Assembly: GCA_013815535.1 (NCBI GenBank)
Contig: JACDGC010000019.1
Span: forward strand, 1 to 17,481
Source of the DNA: Ktedonobacterales bacterium
GTDB taxonomy: Bacteria > Chloroflexota > Ktedonobacteria > Ktedonobacterales > JACDGC01
Reading direction: 5' to 3'
DNA: 17,481 bases
Made by a program: the position numbers and the translations under genes. Below the pieces are notes generated by a model that was not told the DNA's origin, ran no database searches, and was given only the letters and a program-made list of their open reading frames with translations. How positions within the stretch are numbered: position 1 is the first letter of the stretch; every line of letters begins with the position of its first letter. Below are positions 7,128-14,257 of the stretch, in pieces.

Positions 7128-8066
7128 CTACCAATGCCGATTTCGATAGGCTTCGAGCACCCCTTTGGCATCGGCCAGCAGGGTGCTTTCATCTCCCATG
7201 TCGCCGCGCAAGCGACTTACCAGCGTCTTTTTCCCCAGTTGCCGCTGCGCTGCCCCGGTGGGGTTCTCGCGGTAGCCCAGCAGGTGTGCCGCCACCCAGC
7301 ATACCGCTTGCGTGAAGTCCCATGGCATGGCCCCCGCGACCAGCCCACCCTGATAGGTCAGATTCACCCACACTGGCCCAGCACGGCTCAGGGCGATGTC
7401 GCTCCAGGCGCGTGGCAGGCCCCCCGGCGCGACCAACACGCCCGTGGTCGTCAGCACGGGCAACGGTGGTGGTAGATCGAAACTGCGTGCGCTGCTCGTG
7501 AAGATGATCTTTGTCGCATCCAGCGTCCATGTCTGGCCCTGTCCCCAATCCAATGCCAGTGATGCGACGGATTGCACGGGAAAGTGCAGTGGCCACACCG
7601 CCAACTCGCCCCCCACACCCAAGGCCGCTCGCGTTCCTGGCAGCCGATGATGTTCTGTACGGCTCAGCGCGAAGAGTCCCGGATCGCTGGCGTTGCCTGG
7701 TCGCCCTTGGCCACAATAGCCCTCCACCCAGGCGGAGGCGCGCACCAGCACCTCGGCCAGGGCTCCTTGCGTGCCGCTGGTTGCTATGCTGGCCCCCACT
7801 CCATGGGCAGCCACGGTGGGAGTGCCCGCGCTCAATGTCAGCGTTGCCCCAGCTATAGTGCTGATCATCACCATTTCGCTCGCCGCGCCGTCCAGAATCC
7901 AGCAGGCCCCTGCGGCGAAACTGGTGCCATCCGCGACCGTCAGGCTTGTCGCCCCTGCTGCCACTGCGGTTGCCAGCGTGCTGTTGCCGCCCAATAGGGA
8001 TGCCGTTTCGATCCCCATTGCCCCTCGGATGAATGTGGCGACATCGGCATAGCAATTCGTCACCAT
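7128..8066 (-). CDS. Phage connector-like protein with FCCH-type repeat
   Basis: 312 residues. GGGGGAG lies 4 bases before the ATG at 8066. The first ~25 residues (Y-A-D-V-A-T-F-I-R-G) resemble the opening helix of gp6-type head-tail connectors. Residues about 38-95 contain a T-S-L-T-V-A-D-G-T-S-F segment, then E-M-V-M-I-S and L-T-L-S, the pattern of FCCH-like beta repeats often embedded in phage structural proteins. The C-terminal part (about 230-312) is helical and includes W-D-F-T-Q-A-V-C-W-V-A-A-H-L-L-G-Y. The connector call rests on this layout and on position. It is the first gene of the visible phage block, and the gene on its 5' side is a glycosidase, so upstream phage head genes are absent here. 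Confidence 0.6.
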   Translation of the reverse strand: MVTNCYADVATFIRGAMGIETASLLGGNSTLATAVAAGATSLTVADGTSFAAGACWILDGAASEMVMISTIAGATLTLSAGTPTVAAHGVGASIATSGTQGALAEVLVRASAWVEGYCGQGRPGNASDPGLFALSRTEHHRLPGTRAALGVGGELAVWPLHFPVQSVASLALDWGQGQTWTLDATKIIFTSSARSFDLPPPLPVLTTTGVLVAPGGLPRAWSDIALSRAGPVWVNLTYQGGLVAGAMPWDFTQAVCWVAAHLLGYRENPTGAAQRQLGKKTLVSRLRGDMGDESTLLADAKGVLEAYRNRHW

Positions 8067-8086
8067 CTTGCTCCCCCCTTCCCCAT

Positions 8087-8115
8087 GAAAAAAGAGCGAG
8101 CCGTGTGGCTCGCTC
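8087..8115 (-). terminator. Intrinsic terminator of the GH5 gene
   Basis: On the minus strand GAGCGAGCC pairs perfectly with GGCTCGCTC across a 4-base loop (8094-8115), followed by six T's (8088-8093). It lies just after the GH5 stop at 8173 and before the phage connector start at 8066, so it separates the two transcription units. Confidence 0.88.
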
Positions 8116-8172
8116 CCGCGTTCATTGTCAGTCTTGTGTGATGGATTGTCGCCTACTCGTTTGCGCGTGCGG

Positions 8173-9324
8173 TTATTGCTGGGCCTTCAGCATTGCCGCT
8201 TGGACGAACGCGCCATAGGGTTGTGATGGCGTGCCCGACCAGTCCGCGAGCAAGCTTGGCCCATGGCAGTCGCCCGCATCCCAGGCCCATGCCAGCCATG
8301 ACATGTTATGTGCATTGAAATAGGCGATGGCTTGACGGATGTACTCCGTCTTACAGTCATAGGAACCAAACTCAGTGGCGATCACCGCGTGCCCTTGGGC
8401 CACGTTCCCAAAAGCGCGCGACCAATCCGCTGGCTGCTTGTCACTGTGGTCAAAGGGATGCGTTCCATACACGACGTTGGATTCGTTCGCCGTGCTGCTG
8501 ATCCCCCCCAGGTCATAGCCCCAGTTCAGCCCGCTGAGAATGATAATGTTGTTGGGCGCGATGGTTCGCACCTGCGCCATCAGATCACGCATGCCGACGC
8601 CAGTGTAGCTCACTTGTTCTTGCGGCTCCCCCGAGGGATTGACGATGTAGCACCCTGCGGTGATGGTGGTGCCGTGCTGCCACGATGTCCACGAGATGTC
8701 ATGGGGTTCCCCAAAGAGGTCGAAGAGCACCGCCCCATCATGGGCATAGATCGTCGCCAAGTCATGCCAAAAGGCCAGATCTTTGCCATTGTCGGGCAAT
8801 GGACACTGCACTCCGCCATGCGTGCGATCATAGGCCGTATCGAAAGGCGCATTCCATTGCAGATCCGCAATGACGTAGAGTCCCGCGCTCTCCGCGTTGT
8901 AAATGGTCTGGGTGACCGTGGTGCGATAGTCGGGGCAATCGCCGCCCGCGTTCGCCCAAAACTCCGAGGAAAGCGGCAACCGCACGACATTCATGCCCCA
9001 ACTGCGCATTGCCGCGAAGTCAGCGGGATTCAGGTGCCCATCTCCGCGACACAGATATTCCAGCGATTGCCGTGTCGCCCCGATCAGCCGCACGGTCTTC
9101 CCCGTGGCATCGACGAATTGGGTCCCCTGCACTTGCAAGCCGGGCAGCAAGCCCTGTGGGGTAGCGGTGGGTACAAGGCTTGTGGCTTGTGTCAGGGTAG
9201 CCGTGGTATGGCGTGTGACGGTTGTGCCCAGTTGTGTCGCCGCGCGCACAACCCCTAGTGAAACGATGACGGCGAGCACCAGAATGGTCGCGATGATCGG
9301 GCCGCCTCGACGGTGTTGCTGCAT
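8173..9324 (-). CDS. Secreted or membrane-anchored GH5-type glycoside hydrolase (cellulase-like)
   Basis: 383 residues from the ATG at 9324, chosen because GGGGAG sits 7 bases upstream; the ATG at 9339 has none. Residues about 8-28 form a transmembrane or signal anchor after a basic start, then a Thr-rich spacer leads to the TIM-barrel domain at about 62-380. Visible GH5 features are V-V-R-L-P (113-117), L-F-G-E-P-H with candidate acid/base Glu206, G-T-H-P-F (287-291), A-T-E-F-G-S with candidate nucleophile Glu318, and a Trp-rich segment L-A-W-A-W (344-348). The usual Asn before the acid/base Glu is Gly205 here. The enzyme would hydrolyse beta-linked glucans or mannans outside the cell by a retaining mechanism; the substrate is not determinable. 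It is monocistronic, with its own terminator. Confidence 0.85.
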   Translation of the reverse strand: MQQHRRGGPIIATILVLAVIVSLGVVRAATQLGTTVTRHTTATLTQATSLVPTATPQGLLPGLQVQGTQFVDATGKTVRLIGATRQSLEYLCRGDGHLNPADFAAMRSWGMNVVRLPLSSEFWANAGGDCPDYRTTVTQTIYNAESAGLYVIADLQWNAPFDTAYDRTHGGVQCPLPDNGKDLAFWHDLATIYAHDGAVLFDLFGEPHDISWTSWQHGTTITAGCYIVNPSGEPQEQVSYTGVGMRDLMAQVRTIAPNNIIILSGLNWGYDLGGISSTANESNVVYGTHPFDHSDKQPADWSRAFGNVAQGHAVIATEFGSYDCKTEYIRQAIAYFNAHNMSWLAWAWDAGDCHGPSLLADWSGTPSQPYGAFVQAAMLKAQQ

Positions 9325-9331
9325 CTCGCAT

Positions 9332-9337
9332 CTCCCC
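9332..9337 (-). promoter_or_regulatory. Ribosome-binding site fixing the GH5 start
   Basis: GGGGAG on the minus strand, 7 bases before the ATG at 9324. Confidence 0.6.
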
Positions 9338-9374
9338 ATGGGAAGGATGCTGGCGTTCCGTCCAGGATGCCTCG

Positions 9375-9383
9375 ATCATACCA
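9375..9383 (-). promoter_or_regulatory. Possible extended -10 promoter for the GH5 gene
   Basis: The minus strand reads TG-G-TATGAT, an extended -10 form, about 50 bases before the GH5 start codon. No good -35 hexamer is present at the expected spacing. Confidence 0.35.
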
Positions 9384-9436
9384 TACACAAGATCATTTCC
9401 CTGATGACTAGGACTTCCTGGCTAACACGGATCGTC

Positions 9437-9458
9437 AATCCCCCTATTTGGGTGGATT
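9437..9458. repeat. Imperfect inverted repeat between divergent GH5 and lipoprotein genes
   Basis: AATCC and GGATT form the outer arms, with CCC and GGG inside them (one unpaired T) around TATTT. It lies upstream of both divergent genes and could be an operator or a weak hairpin. Confidence 0.3.
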
Positions 9459-9535
9459 GGTGCGTTTATTGATGAGATGCGACGCCGCACGGTTCGTCCG
9501 GCCCGTCGTCACTTTCAGAAGGAGACTCACGCTAC

Positions 9536-10078
9536 ATGACCCCGAAGTCCCTGCGCCACCCCCGCATTCTCGTTGCCTGCCTCGCCTTGACCCTTGCCCT
9601 TGCTGCCTGCGCTGCCAAAGGCAGCACCGCCAACTCCACCACTACGACGAATGGTGGTGGCACGACATCCACCTCCTGCACTCCTGGCACCACCGTTGTC
9701 AATGGCATCAACACCATCAAATTCTGTGGCCCAGCCAAAGGCAGTGTGACCATCAATGGCCAAACCTACACCATCTCTGGTGGTGCCTGCTTCAACACCC
9801 AAGGCCAAGTGGGCGTCAATATTGGCCACGAAGTGCTCGATGGCACGAATAGCGATGCTGGCAAAGCCCTCAAAAAACAATATGATTATTTCGGTGCCCT
9901 CACCGCTGCCACGAAAGATGGCACCTATGAGCAAAGCACCCTTGCTGGTTACATCCACGGCGTCGACTTCACCGCGTTTGGAAAGACGACCCTCAGCAAC
10001 AACCTCCAGGCGGGTTCCTTCACAGGCACCACCATCCTCACCCAAACTGTGGTCACTGGCAGCTTCACCTGCGTCTGA
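9536..10078 (+). CDS. LpqH-like surface lipoprotein
   Basis: 180 residues. AGAAGGAG lies about 11 bases before the ATG. A basic N-region, a hydrophobic core and a lipobox L-A-A-C (lipidated Cys25) give a clear lipoprotein signal. A Ser/Thr/Gly-rich linker follows (about 30-47). The folded part has S-V-T-I-N-G-Q near 70, G-A-C-F (Cys85), V-G-V-N-I-G (92-97), K-D-G-T-Y (127-131), I-H-G-V-D-F (140-145) and a terminal S-F-T-C-V (Cys179). The order and spacing resemble the mycobacterial 19-kDa lipoprotein LpqH family, where the strand motif V-x-I-x-I-G, K-D-G-x-x-Y and a final T-C-S recur. Four cysteines outside the lipobox could form two disulfides. The family match is from memory and is moderate; the function is unknown, presumably cell-surface. 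Confidence 0.75.
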   Translation: MTPKSLRHPRILVACLALTLALAACAAKGSTANSTTTTNGGGTTSTSCTPGTTVVNGINTIKFCGPAKGSVTINGQTYTISGGACFNTQGQVGVNIGHEVLDGTNSDAGKALKKQYDYFGALTAATKDGTYEQSTLAGYIHGVDFTAFGKTTLSNNLQAGSFTGTTILTQTVVTGSFTCV

Positions 10079-10100
10079 CCTCCACCCCTTGCGTATGGAT

Positions 10101-10139
10101 AGCCAGACGCACATGCCCCAATCGCATGTGCGTCTGGCT
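10101..10139. terminator. Long perfect hairpin between convergent genes
   Basis: A 16-bp perfect stem, AGCCAGACGCACATGC pairing with its complement at 10124-10139, with a 7-base loop. It lies 22 bases after the LpqH-like gene's stop and before the convergent cupredoxin stop at 10205. There is no T-tract on either side, so it may act as a bidirectional or mRNA-stabilising 3' hairpin. Confidence 0.7.
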
Positions 10140-10204
10140 GTGTGCCGCGCAAAAGCACATTCGCCCTTAATAGCTGAGCGTTGGCAAGGCCTGCCGCGTG
10201 GTGG

Positions 10205-11035
10205 TTATTGCACCACCAACACGAAGCTCTCCATCACGATCGGGTAGAGCGAGGCATCCTTGTGGGGAATTGCCCGCTGCAGTTGGGTGTTGAAGTTCGC
10301 GTGAGCTGTGCAATAGTAATAGTACAGCCCCGGCACGTAAAACGTGAGCGGCGTATCGCCTCCATCGGGTGGGGCATCGTCTGTCCCCAGAATCACGTTC
10401 ACACTGTTGCCAATTGCTGTCGGATTCACCCCCTCAAATGTGCCCGGGTCCGAAGCATAGTGCTTATCCGTATCGTAATTGTGCAGGGTCAGCGTGCCAT
10501 GATATTGCAACGCCGTGAATTGATATTGGAAGCCATCCACCCCTGCGATGACGCTATTCTTGGTGTCTGGTGCCACCTTGCCCGGTGGGTTGCCGCGCAC
10601 CCATACCACCGCTTCTGGCGCGTAGGGAAAACCAACCGTCCCATTATTCGCCTTCACGCGATGATACGTTGGGTCGATCGTCGCCTGCGTGTCATCATAG
10701 AGATCGTAGAGTCCAGGGGTGGTGAACGTGATGCCAATTTGTTGCCCACTGTTCAGGCTTTGCGTGATCGTGCCTGGATTCAAAAATCCCCCAACCGTGG
10801 TGGGATCGGCGTTTGGCACCGTTTTGAGGGTGTGCGTCGCCGCATCCGCATTCTTGAAGATGACCGTCGTGTTAGGATTGATGGCGGTAATAAATGGGAG
10901 AAAGAGTTTGGTCGTTGCATCGAGTGTGACCGTTGGTGACACCGTCATGGGGGGCCGCCCACATGCCCCCAGCAAAGACGCGCCCAGCACGATGCCAACG
11001 AATGTTGCGAGCCAGCGAACCGCAGAAGATTGCAT
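10205..11035 (-). CDS. Lipoprotein with two tandem cupredoxin-like domains
   Basis: 276 residues from the ATG at 11035, chosen because a signal peptide begins there; a GAGGG-type site lies about 10 bases upstream. The lipobox L-L-G-A-C gives lipidated Cys25. Domain 1 (about 33-148) has a beta pattern with A-A-T-H-T-L-K (His68), like the first copper histidine of plastocyanin-type proteins, but G-L-Y-D-L-Y-D-D replaces the usual cysteine motif, so it probably cannot hold type 1 copper. Domain 2 (about 160-276) has G-L-Y-Y-Y-Y-C-T-A-H (Cys242, His245), the characteristic C-x2-H loop; His185 or His192 and Met268 are possible further ligands. It is likely an extracytoplasmic electron-transfer or copper protein. 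It is monocistronic and convergent with the LpqH-like gene. Confidence 0.78.
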   Translation of the reverse strand: MQSSAVRWLATFVGIVLGASLLGACGRPPMTVSPTVTLDATTKLFLPFITAINPNTTVIFKNADAATHTLKTVPNADPTTVGGFLNPGTITQSLNSGQQIGITFTTPGLYDLYDDTQATIDPTYHRVKANNGTVGFPYAPEAVVWVRGNPPGKVAPDTKNSVIAGVDGFQYQFTALQYHGTLTLHNYDTDKHYASDPGTFEGVNPTAIGNSVNVILGTDDAPPDGGDTPLTFYVPGLYYYYCTAHANFNTQLQRAIPHKDASLYPIVMESFVLVVQ

Positions 11036-11288
11036 GCGCGTGATCCCTCTTGCCTGGGTTAGCCCAGCGTCAGCCTCGACATCAGTCACCCGTTGATGCC
11101 CCTCTGCCCCCCACTGCGTGAATCCTTTCGCGCAAATATTGCTCGCCCCAATCCTGCGCTGGCTGGGGAGTAGCCGTAGCAATTGGCGCTTGGACCATAC
11201 ATTGCTATGGTGACAATCTACATCATAACATAACGTCCGCCCAGAAGACACCCACGGGTGGCCCCGCTCTTGACTGCTCAAACGGCGC

Positions 11289-11338
11289 GATGGCGGATCG
11301 TTGGTGCTGGCGCGCCATCTGGCATGCCTTCTTTTTTT
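11289..11338 (+). terminator. Orphan terminator-like hairpin with T7 tract
   Basis: GATGGCG (11289-11295) pairs with CGCCATC (11313-11319). The loop side contains the palindrome TGGCGCGCCA, and seven T's follow at 11332-11338. The T-tract is offset from the 7-bp stem by about 12 bases, which include GGCATGCC. No plus-strand gene lies upstream within 1.2 kb. Confidence 0.35.
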
Positions 11339-11424
11339 CCCATCGTTTGTCGCGCATCCATCTTCCTCGGCCCCTCGTCTTCTGAATCGCTTTAGCTGAT
11401 CCACCCAAATGACCACTATCCCTA

Positions 11425-11453
11425 TTGACAATCCTCAACAAATCCGGTATAGT
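11425..11453 (+). promoter_or_regulatory. Sigma70-type promoter of the ABC transporter operon
   Basis: A perfect TTGACA (11425-11430), a 17-base spacer and TATAGT (11448-11453) give a near-consensus housekeeping promoter. Transcription would start near 11460, leaving a leader of about 295 bases before the ATG at 11756. Confidence 0.75.
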
Positions 11454-11459
11454 TGATTA

Positions 11460-11755
11460 CAGTCAAGTCCGTGTAGAAGAATTGTATACGGTTTGATGGA
11501 CCATGCTGTTGAACCAGCAGCAGCAGGGGCGCACGCTTGCCAGCACAATGGAGTGAGGGGAACGTTCTCCACTTTTCAGGAATGGTCGCGCGTCAGGTAC
11601 GTCTTTTGGTGGCTGCCTTGCCACTCACACGACCTGCGCCGCCCTGGCAATGTCCGGTTTGGCACCCTCAAAGTCGCAATCCCACAAAGCCTGTGAGTTC
11701 GCAAAGAGTCGGGTACTGGCCCCCAACTAAACCGGTAAAGGTTCGAGAATTCATT
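11460..11755 (+). promoter_or_regulatory. Long 5' leader of the ABC transporter operon
   Basis: About 295 untranslated bases lie between the predicted transcription start and the binding-protein ATG. Short arms TGCTG and CAGCA near 11502-11517 can form a small hairpin. I recognise no known riboswitch class. A 67-codon frame beginning at 11493 has no clear ribosome-binding site and is not called. Confidence 0.4.
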
Positions 11756-13012
11756 ATGAAACAGCGCAACACCATCTTTGCTGTCGTTCTTACCCTCGCC
11801 ACGCTGTTGCTGGCGGCCTGCGGCAGTTCCAGCAGCTCTGGCGGCGGCGGTTCGCCCTCTGGCAACGTCACCTTTTGGTACACCGAGGGCAAGACCGAAG
11901 AGCCTGCCATTCTCAAAATCGTCAGCGATTTCAACGCCGCGAACCCCAAGATCAAAGTCACTGCCCAATATGTTGACTTCAACAGCGCCCATGACAAATT
12001 CGCCACCGCCGCCAAAGCTGGCTCTGGCGCACCAGATGTCATCCGCACTGACATCGCCTGGACCTCCGAGTTTGCCAAGAATGGCTATCTGCTGGATCTG
12101 ACCAACAAGATCACCGGCGGCACCAGCGACTTCCTTCCCGCGCCCCTCGCCTATAATCAGTATAATGGTAAACTGTATGGTGTGCCGGAAGTCACCGACT
12201 TCTTGGTGCTCTACTACAACAAGGCCCTTGTGCCCACTCCGCCCACCACCCTCGACCAACTGCGCACCATGGCCAAGTCGCTCACCGACAAAGCCAAAGG
12301 CCAGTACGGTTTCGCCACCGAGGGCGGTTCATACTTTGTGACGCCATGGCTCTTTGCTGATGGTGGCGGCCTCGTCTCGGATGACGGCAAGACCATCTTC
12401 GTCAACAGTGCTGGTTCCGTCTCGGGCTTCCAGCGCCTGCTCGACCTCAACAAAGATGGCTCGCTCCAGCCCATCGACTTCAAGAATGGCTACACCAACT
12501 CGAATGAAGGCTTCAAGTCGGGCAAAGTCGCCATGCTCTTCAACGGTCCCTGGCAGGCGTCGGATCTGGTGACTGGCAGCGCCTTCGCGGGTGCCAACGC
12601 CGCCAACTTTGGCGTCGCAGCCATCCCCACTGGTACGGCTGGTGATGTGCCCCGCTCGCCCACGGGTGGCCAGAACTACTCGGTCTATGCCGGTTCATCC
12701 GCGCCCGAGGCCGCCGTCGCTTTCCTGAACTACCTGGATAGCGCGCAGAGCCAGATCGCGGTCGCCACCGCCAATGGCACCTTGCCCGCTCGCCAGTCGG
12801 CCTATGCCGATCCTGGTGTCATCGCCAACAAGACCATTGCCGCCTTCAAGCCTTTGCTGACCTCGGCCAAGTCGCGCCCGGTCAACCCAAATGCTGGCAG
12901 CATCTTCACCGCCTTTGACGCCGACATCCAGAACGCCCTCACTGGCAAAGATACCTCACAGGGTGCCTTGGATAAAGTCGCCAAAGACTGGGCACCGCTC
13001 TTCAATTCCTAG
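11756..13012 (+). CDS. Sugar ABC transporter substrate-binding lipoprotein
   Basis: 418 residues. The start at 11756 is fixed by the signal peptide (M-K-Q-R-N then a hydrophobic core and lipobox L-L-A-A-C, Cys22); the longer open frame from 11537 is not supported. A Ser/Gly linker is followed by V-T-F-W-Y-T-E-G-K, the first strand of the family 1 (maltose-type) solute-binding fold, then F-N-A-A-N-P-K-I-K-V, A-P-D-V-I-R-T-D, L-Y-Y-N-K-A-L, and F-N-G-P-W-Q-A. It would bind an oligosaccharide outside the membrane and deliver it to the two permeases downstream. The ligand cannot be read from the sequence. It is first in the operon, with a strong promoter 300 bases upstream, and is separated from the permeases by a hairpin that may keep binding-protein mRNA more abundant. 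Confidence 0.92.
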   Translation: MKQRNTIFAVVLTLATLLLAACGSSSSSGGGGSPSGNVTFWYTEGKTEEPAILKIVSDFNAANPKIKVTAQYVDFNSAHDKFATAAKAGSGAPDVIRTDIAWTSEFAKNGYLLDLTNKITGGTSDFLPAPLAYNQYNGKLYGVPEVTDFLVLYYNKALVPTPPTTLDQLRTMAKSLTDKAKGQYGFATEGGSYFVTPWLFADGGGLVSDDGKTIFVNSAGSVSGFQRLLDLNKDGSLQPIDFKNGYTNSNEGFKSGKVAMLFNGPWQASDLVTGSAFAGANAANFGVAAIPTGTAGDVPRSPTGGQNYSVYAGSSAPEAAVAFLNYLDSAQSQIAVATANGTLPARQSAYADPGVIANKTIAAFKPLLTSAKSRPVNPNAGSIFTAFDADIQNALTGKDTSQGALDKVAKDWAPLFNS

Positions 13013-13055
13013 CATTTCCCGCACGCGGATGCCGCGCTCGCCGCGGTGAAGCGAA

Positions 13056-13091
13056 CAGGGGTCGTGGCACCACATGTGTCACGACCCCCTG
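13056..13091 (+). terminator. Intercistronic hairpin (attenuator or mRNA stabiliser) after binding protein
   Basis: CAGGGGTCGTG pairs with CACGACCCCCTG with one bulged C and a loop of about 13 bases. It starts 43 bases after the binding-protein stop. There is no T-tract, so it may be a partial terminator or a 3' stabiliser, giving more binding protein than permease. Confidence 0.6.
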
Positions 13092-13180
13092 TGCATCATC
13101 TGGCGCGCGCTGCCCCAGACGATCTCTGGCCATGCGGCAAACATTTTCGACATAATCTCTAAATACGGTACTCGGCATGG

Positions 13181-13201
13181 GATGCAGCACGGTGCTGCAT
13201 C
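13181..13201. promoter_or_regulatory. 21-bp perfect dyad upstream of the permease gene
   Basis: Arms GATGCAGCAC and GTGCTGCATC are separated by one G and lie 77 bases before the permease start, just after an A+T-rich stretch (13141-13170). The symmetry suits a dimeric repressor operator, but it could also fold as a hairpin in the transcript. Confidence 0.5.
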
Positions 13202-13277
13202 GCGTGGCACGCTCAGCGGCGAGCGGCGGCACCTTCCCCGCACTCGTTCAGCGTCATCGGAACGGGAGAACACCATC

Positions 13278-14255
13278 ATGGCCAAAGTCGCCATCCCCCC
13301 ACCCCCCGCGTTGCCCTGGAACGCCCGCGTCGGCAGGTTCCTCAACGGCAAAGCCTTTGCCTATCTCTGCATCGCCCCAGTTGTCATCGCCATGTCCGTC
13401 CTGATCTTCTACCCGATGATCCAGGGCATCCTTTACAGCTTCACCAACGCGAATGATTCCAATATTGGTGGCCACATCGGACCCAATATCATCCCCGCCA
13501 CCTACAAGAATGTCGGCATTCAAAACTACATCGACATCCTCACCAATAAAGCCTCGGGCAGCGTCCAATTCGCTGGGCTGCTGATGCAAACCCTCATCTG
13601 GGTCGTAGGCTGTGTCGTCTTTCACGTCATCTTCGGTGTTGGTCTAGCCATGCTGCTCAATCGCAACATCCGTTTTCGCGGTGCCTATCGCGCGGTGATG
13701 ATGATTCCGTGGGCCATGCCCCAATACGTTGCCGCCCTGGCATGGAGCTTCTTCCTCAATCAAAACTATGGCATCATCAATGTAGGCCTCACCAGTCTGC
13801 ATCTCGCCGCCGTCCCCTGGACGACAGACCCCAACTGGGCACGTTTCGCCGTGATCATGGTCAACACATGGTTGGGCGTGCCGTTCTATGTCGTCACCGT
13901 GCTCGGTGGCCTGCAATCCATTCCGGCTGAACTCAACGAAGCCGCAGCTATTGATGGTGCGAACTGGTGGCAGCGCTTCCGCAATGTCACCTTGCCGATG
14001 CTGCGCCCCATCTTGGGTCTGGTGATGCTGCTCGACACCATCTGGACCTTTAACCTTTTCGCTGTCATCTACTTCATCACGGGCGGTGCCCCTGGCCACG
14101 CCAGCGACACCATCATCTCATATGCCTATGAGAATCCCATCACCACCCATAATTACGGCATAGGTGCGGCCTATGGCATGATTATCTTGTTCATCTTGAT
14201 GATCTTCACCATCGGCTATTCACGCGCGGTACGCGTTTCGCAGGGGGTCAACTAA
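13278..14255 (+). CDS. Sugar ABC transporter permease, MalF type
   Basis: 325 residues. GGGAG lies 9 bases before the ATG at 13278; the open frame begins at 13074 but its upstream part lacks protein character and crosses the dyad. About six membrane segments are visible (near 28-48, 102-126, 136-160, 190-212, 243-265 and 297-315). The cytoplasmic EAA loop is at 219-242: E-L-N-E-A-A-A-I-D-G, then V-T-L-P, the contact site for the ATPase. It forms the translocation pore with the following MalG-type permease. No ATPase gene follows, so it probably uses a shared MsmX/MalK-type ATPase encoded elsewhere. Confidence 0.93.
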   Translation: MAKVAIPPPPALPWNARVGRFLNGKAFAYLCIAPVVIAMSVLIFYPMIQGILYSFTNANDSNIGGHIGPNIIPATYKNVGIQNYIDILTNKASGSVQFAGLLMQTLIWVVGCVVFHVIFGVGLAMLLNRNIRFRGAYRAVMMIPWAMPQYVAALAWSFFLNQNYGIINVGLTSLHLAAVPWTTDPNWARFAVIMVNTWLGVPFYVVTVLGGLQSIPAELNEAAAIDGANWWQRFRNVTLPMLRPILGLVMLLDTIWTFNLFAVIYFITGGAPGHASDTIISYAYENPITTHNYGIGAAYGMIILFILMIFTIGYSRAVRVSQGVN

Positions 14256-14257
14256 CC

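Larger units (their letters stand above)
11036..11755. other. 720-bp intergenic region between divergent genes
   Basis: No convincing gene is seen. The minus-strand frame continuous with the cupredoxin gene (to 11431) lacks coding character before the signal peptide. The region holds an A+T-rich patch near 11180-11235, a terminator-like hairpin at 11289-11338, a strong plus-strand promoter at 11425-11453 and a leader of about 295 bases before the binding-protein gene. Confidence 0.6.

Noticed and set aside
8308..9258. A 316-codon plus-strand frame opposite the GH5 gene.
   Set aside because: Antisense shadow; the GH5 reading on the other strand has clear motifs, a ribosome-binding site and a terminator.
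11036..11431. N-terminal extension of the cupredoxin lipoprotein to 11431.
   Set aside because: The extension has no protein-like character and would bury the signal peptide and lipobox.
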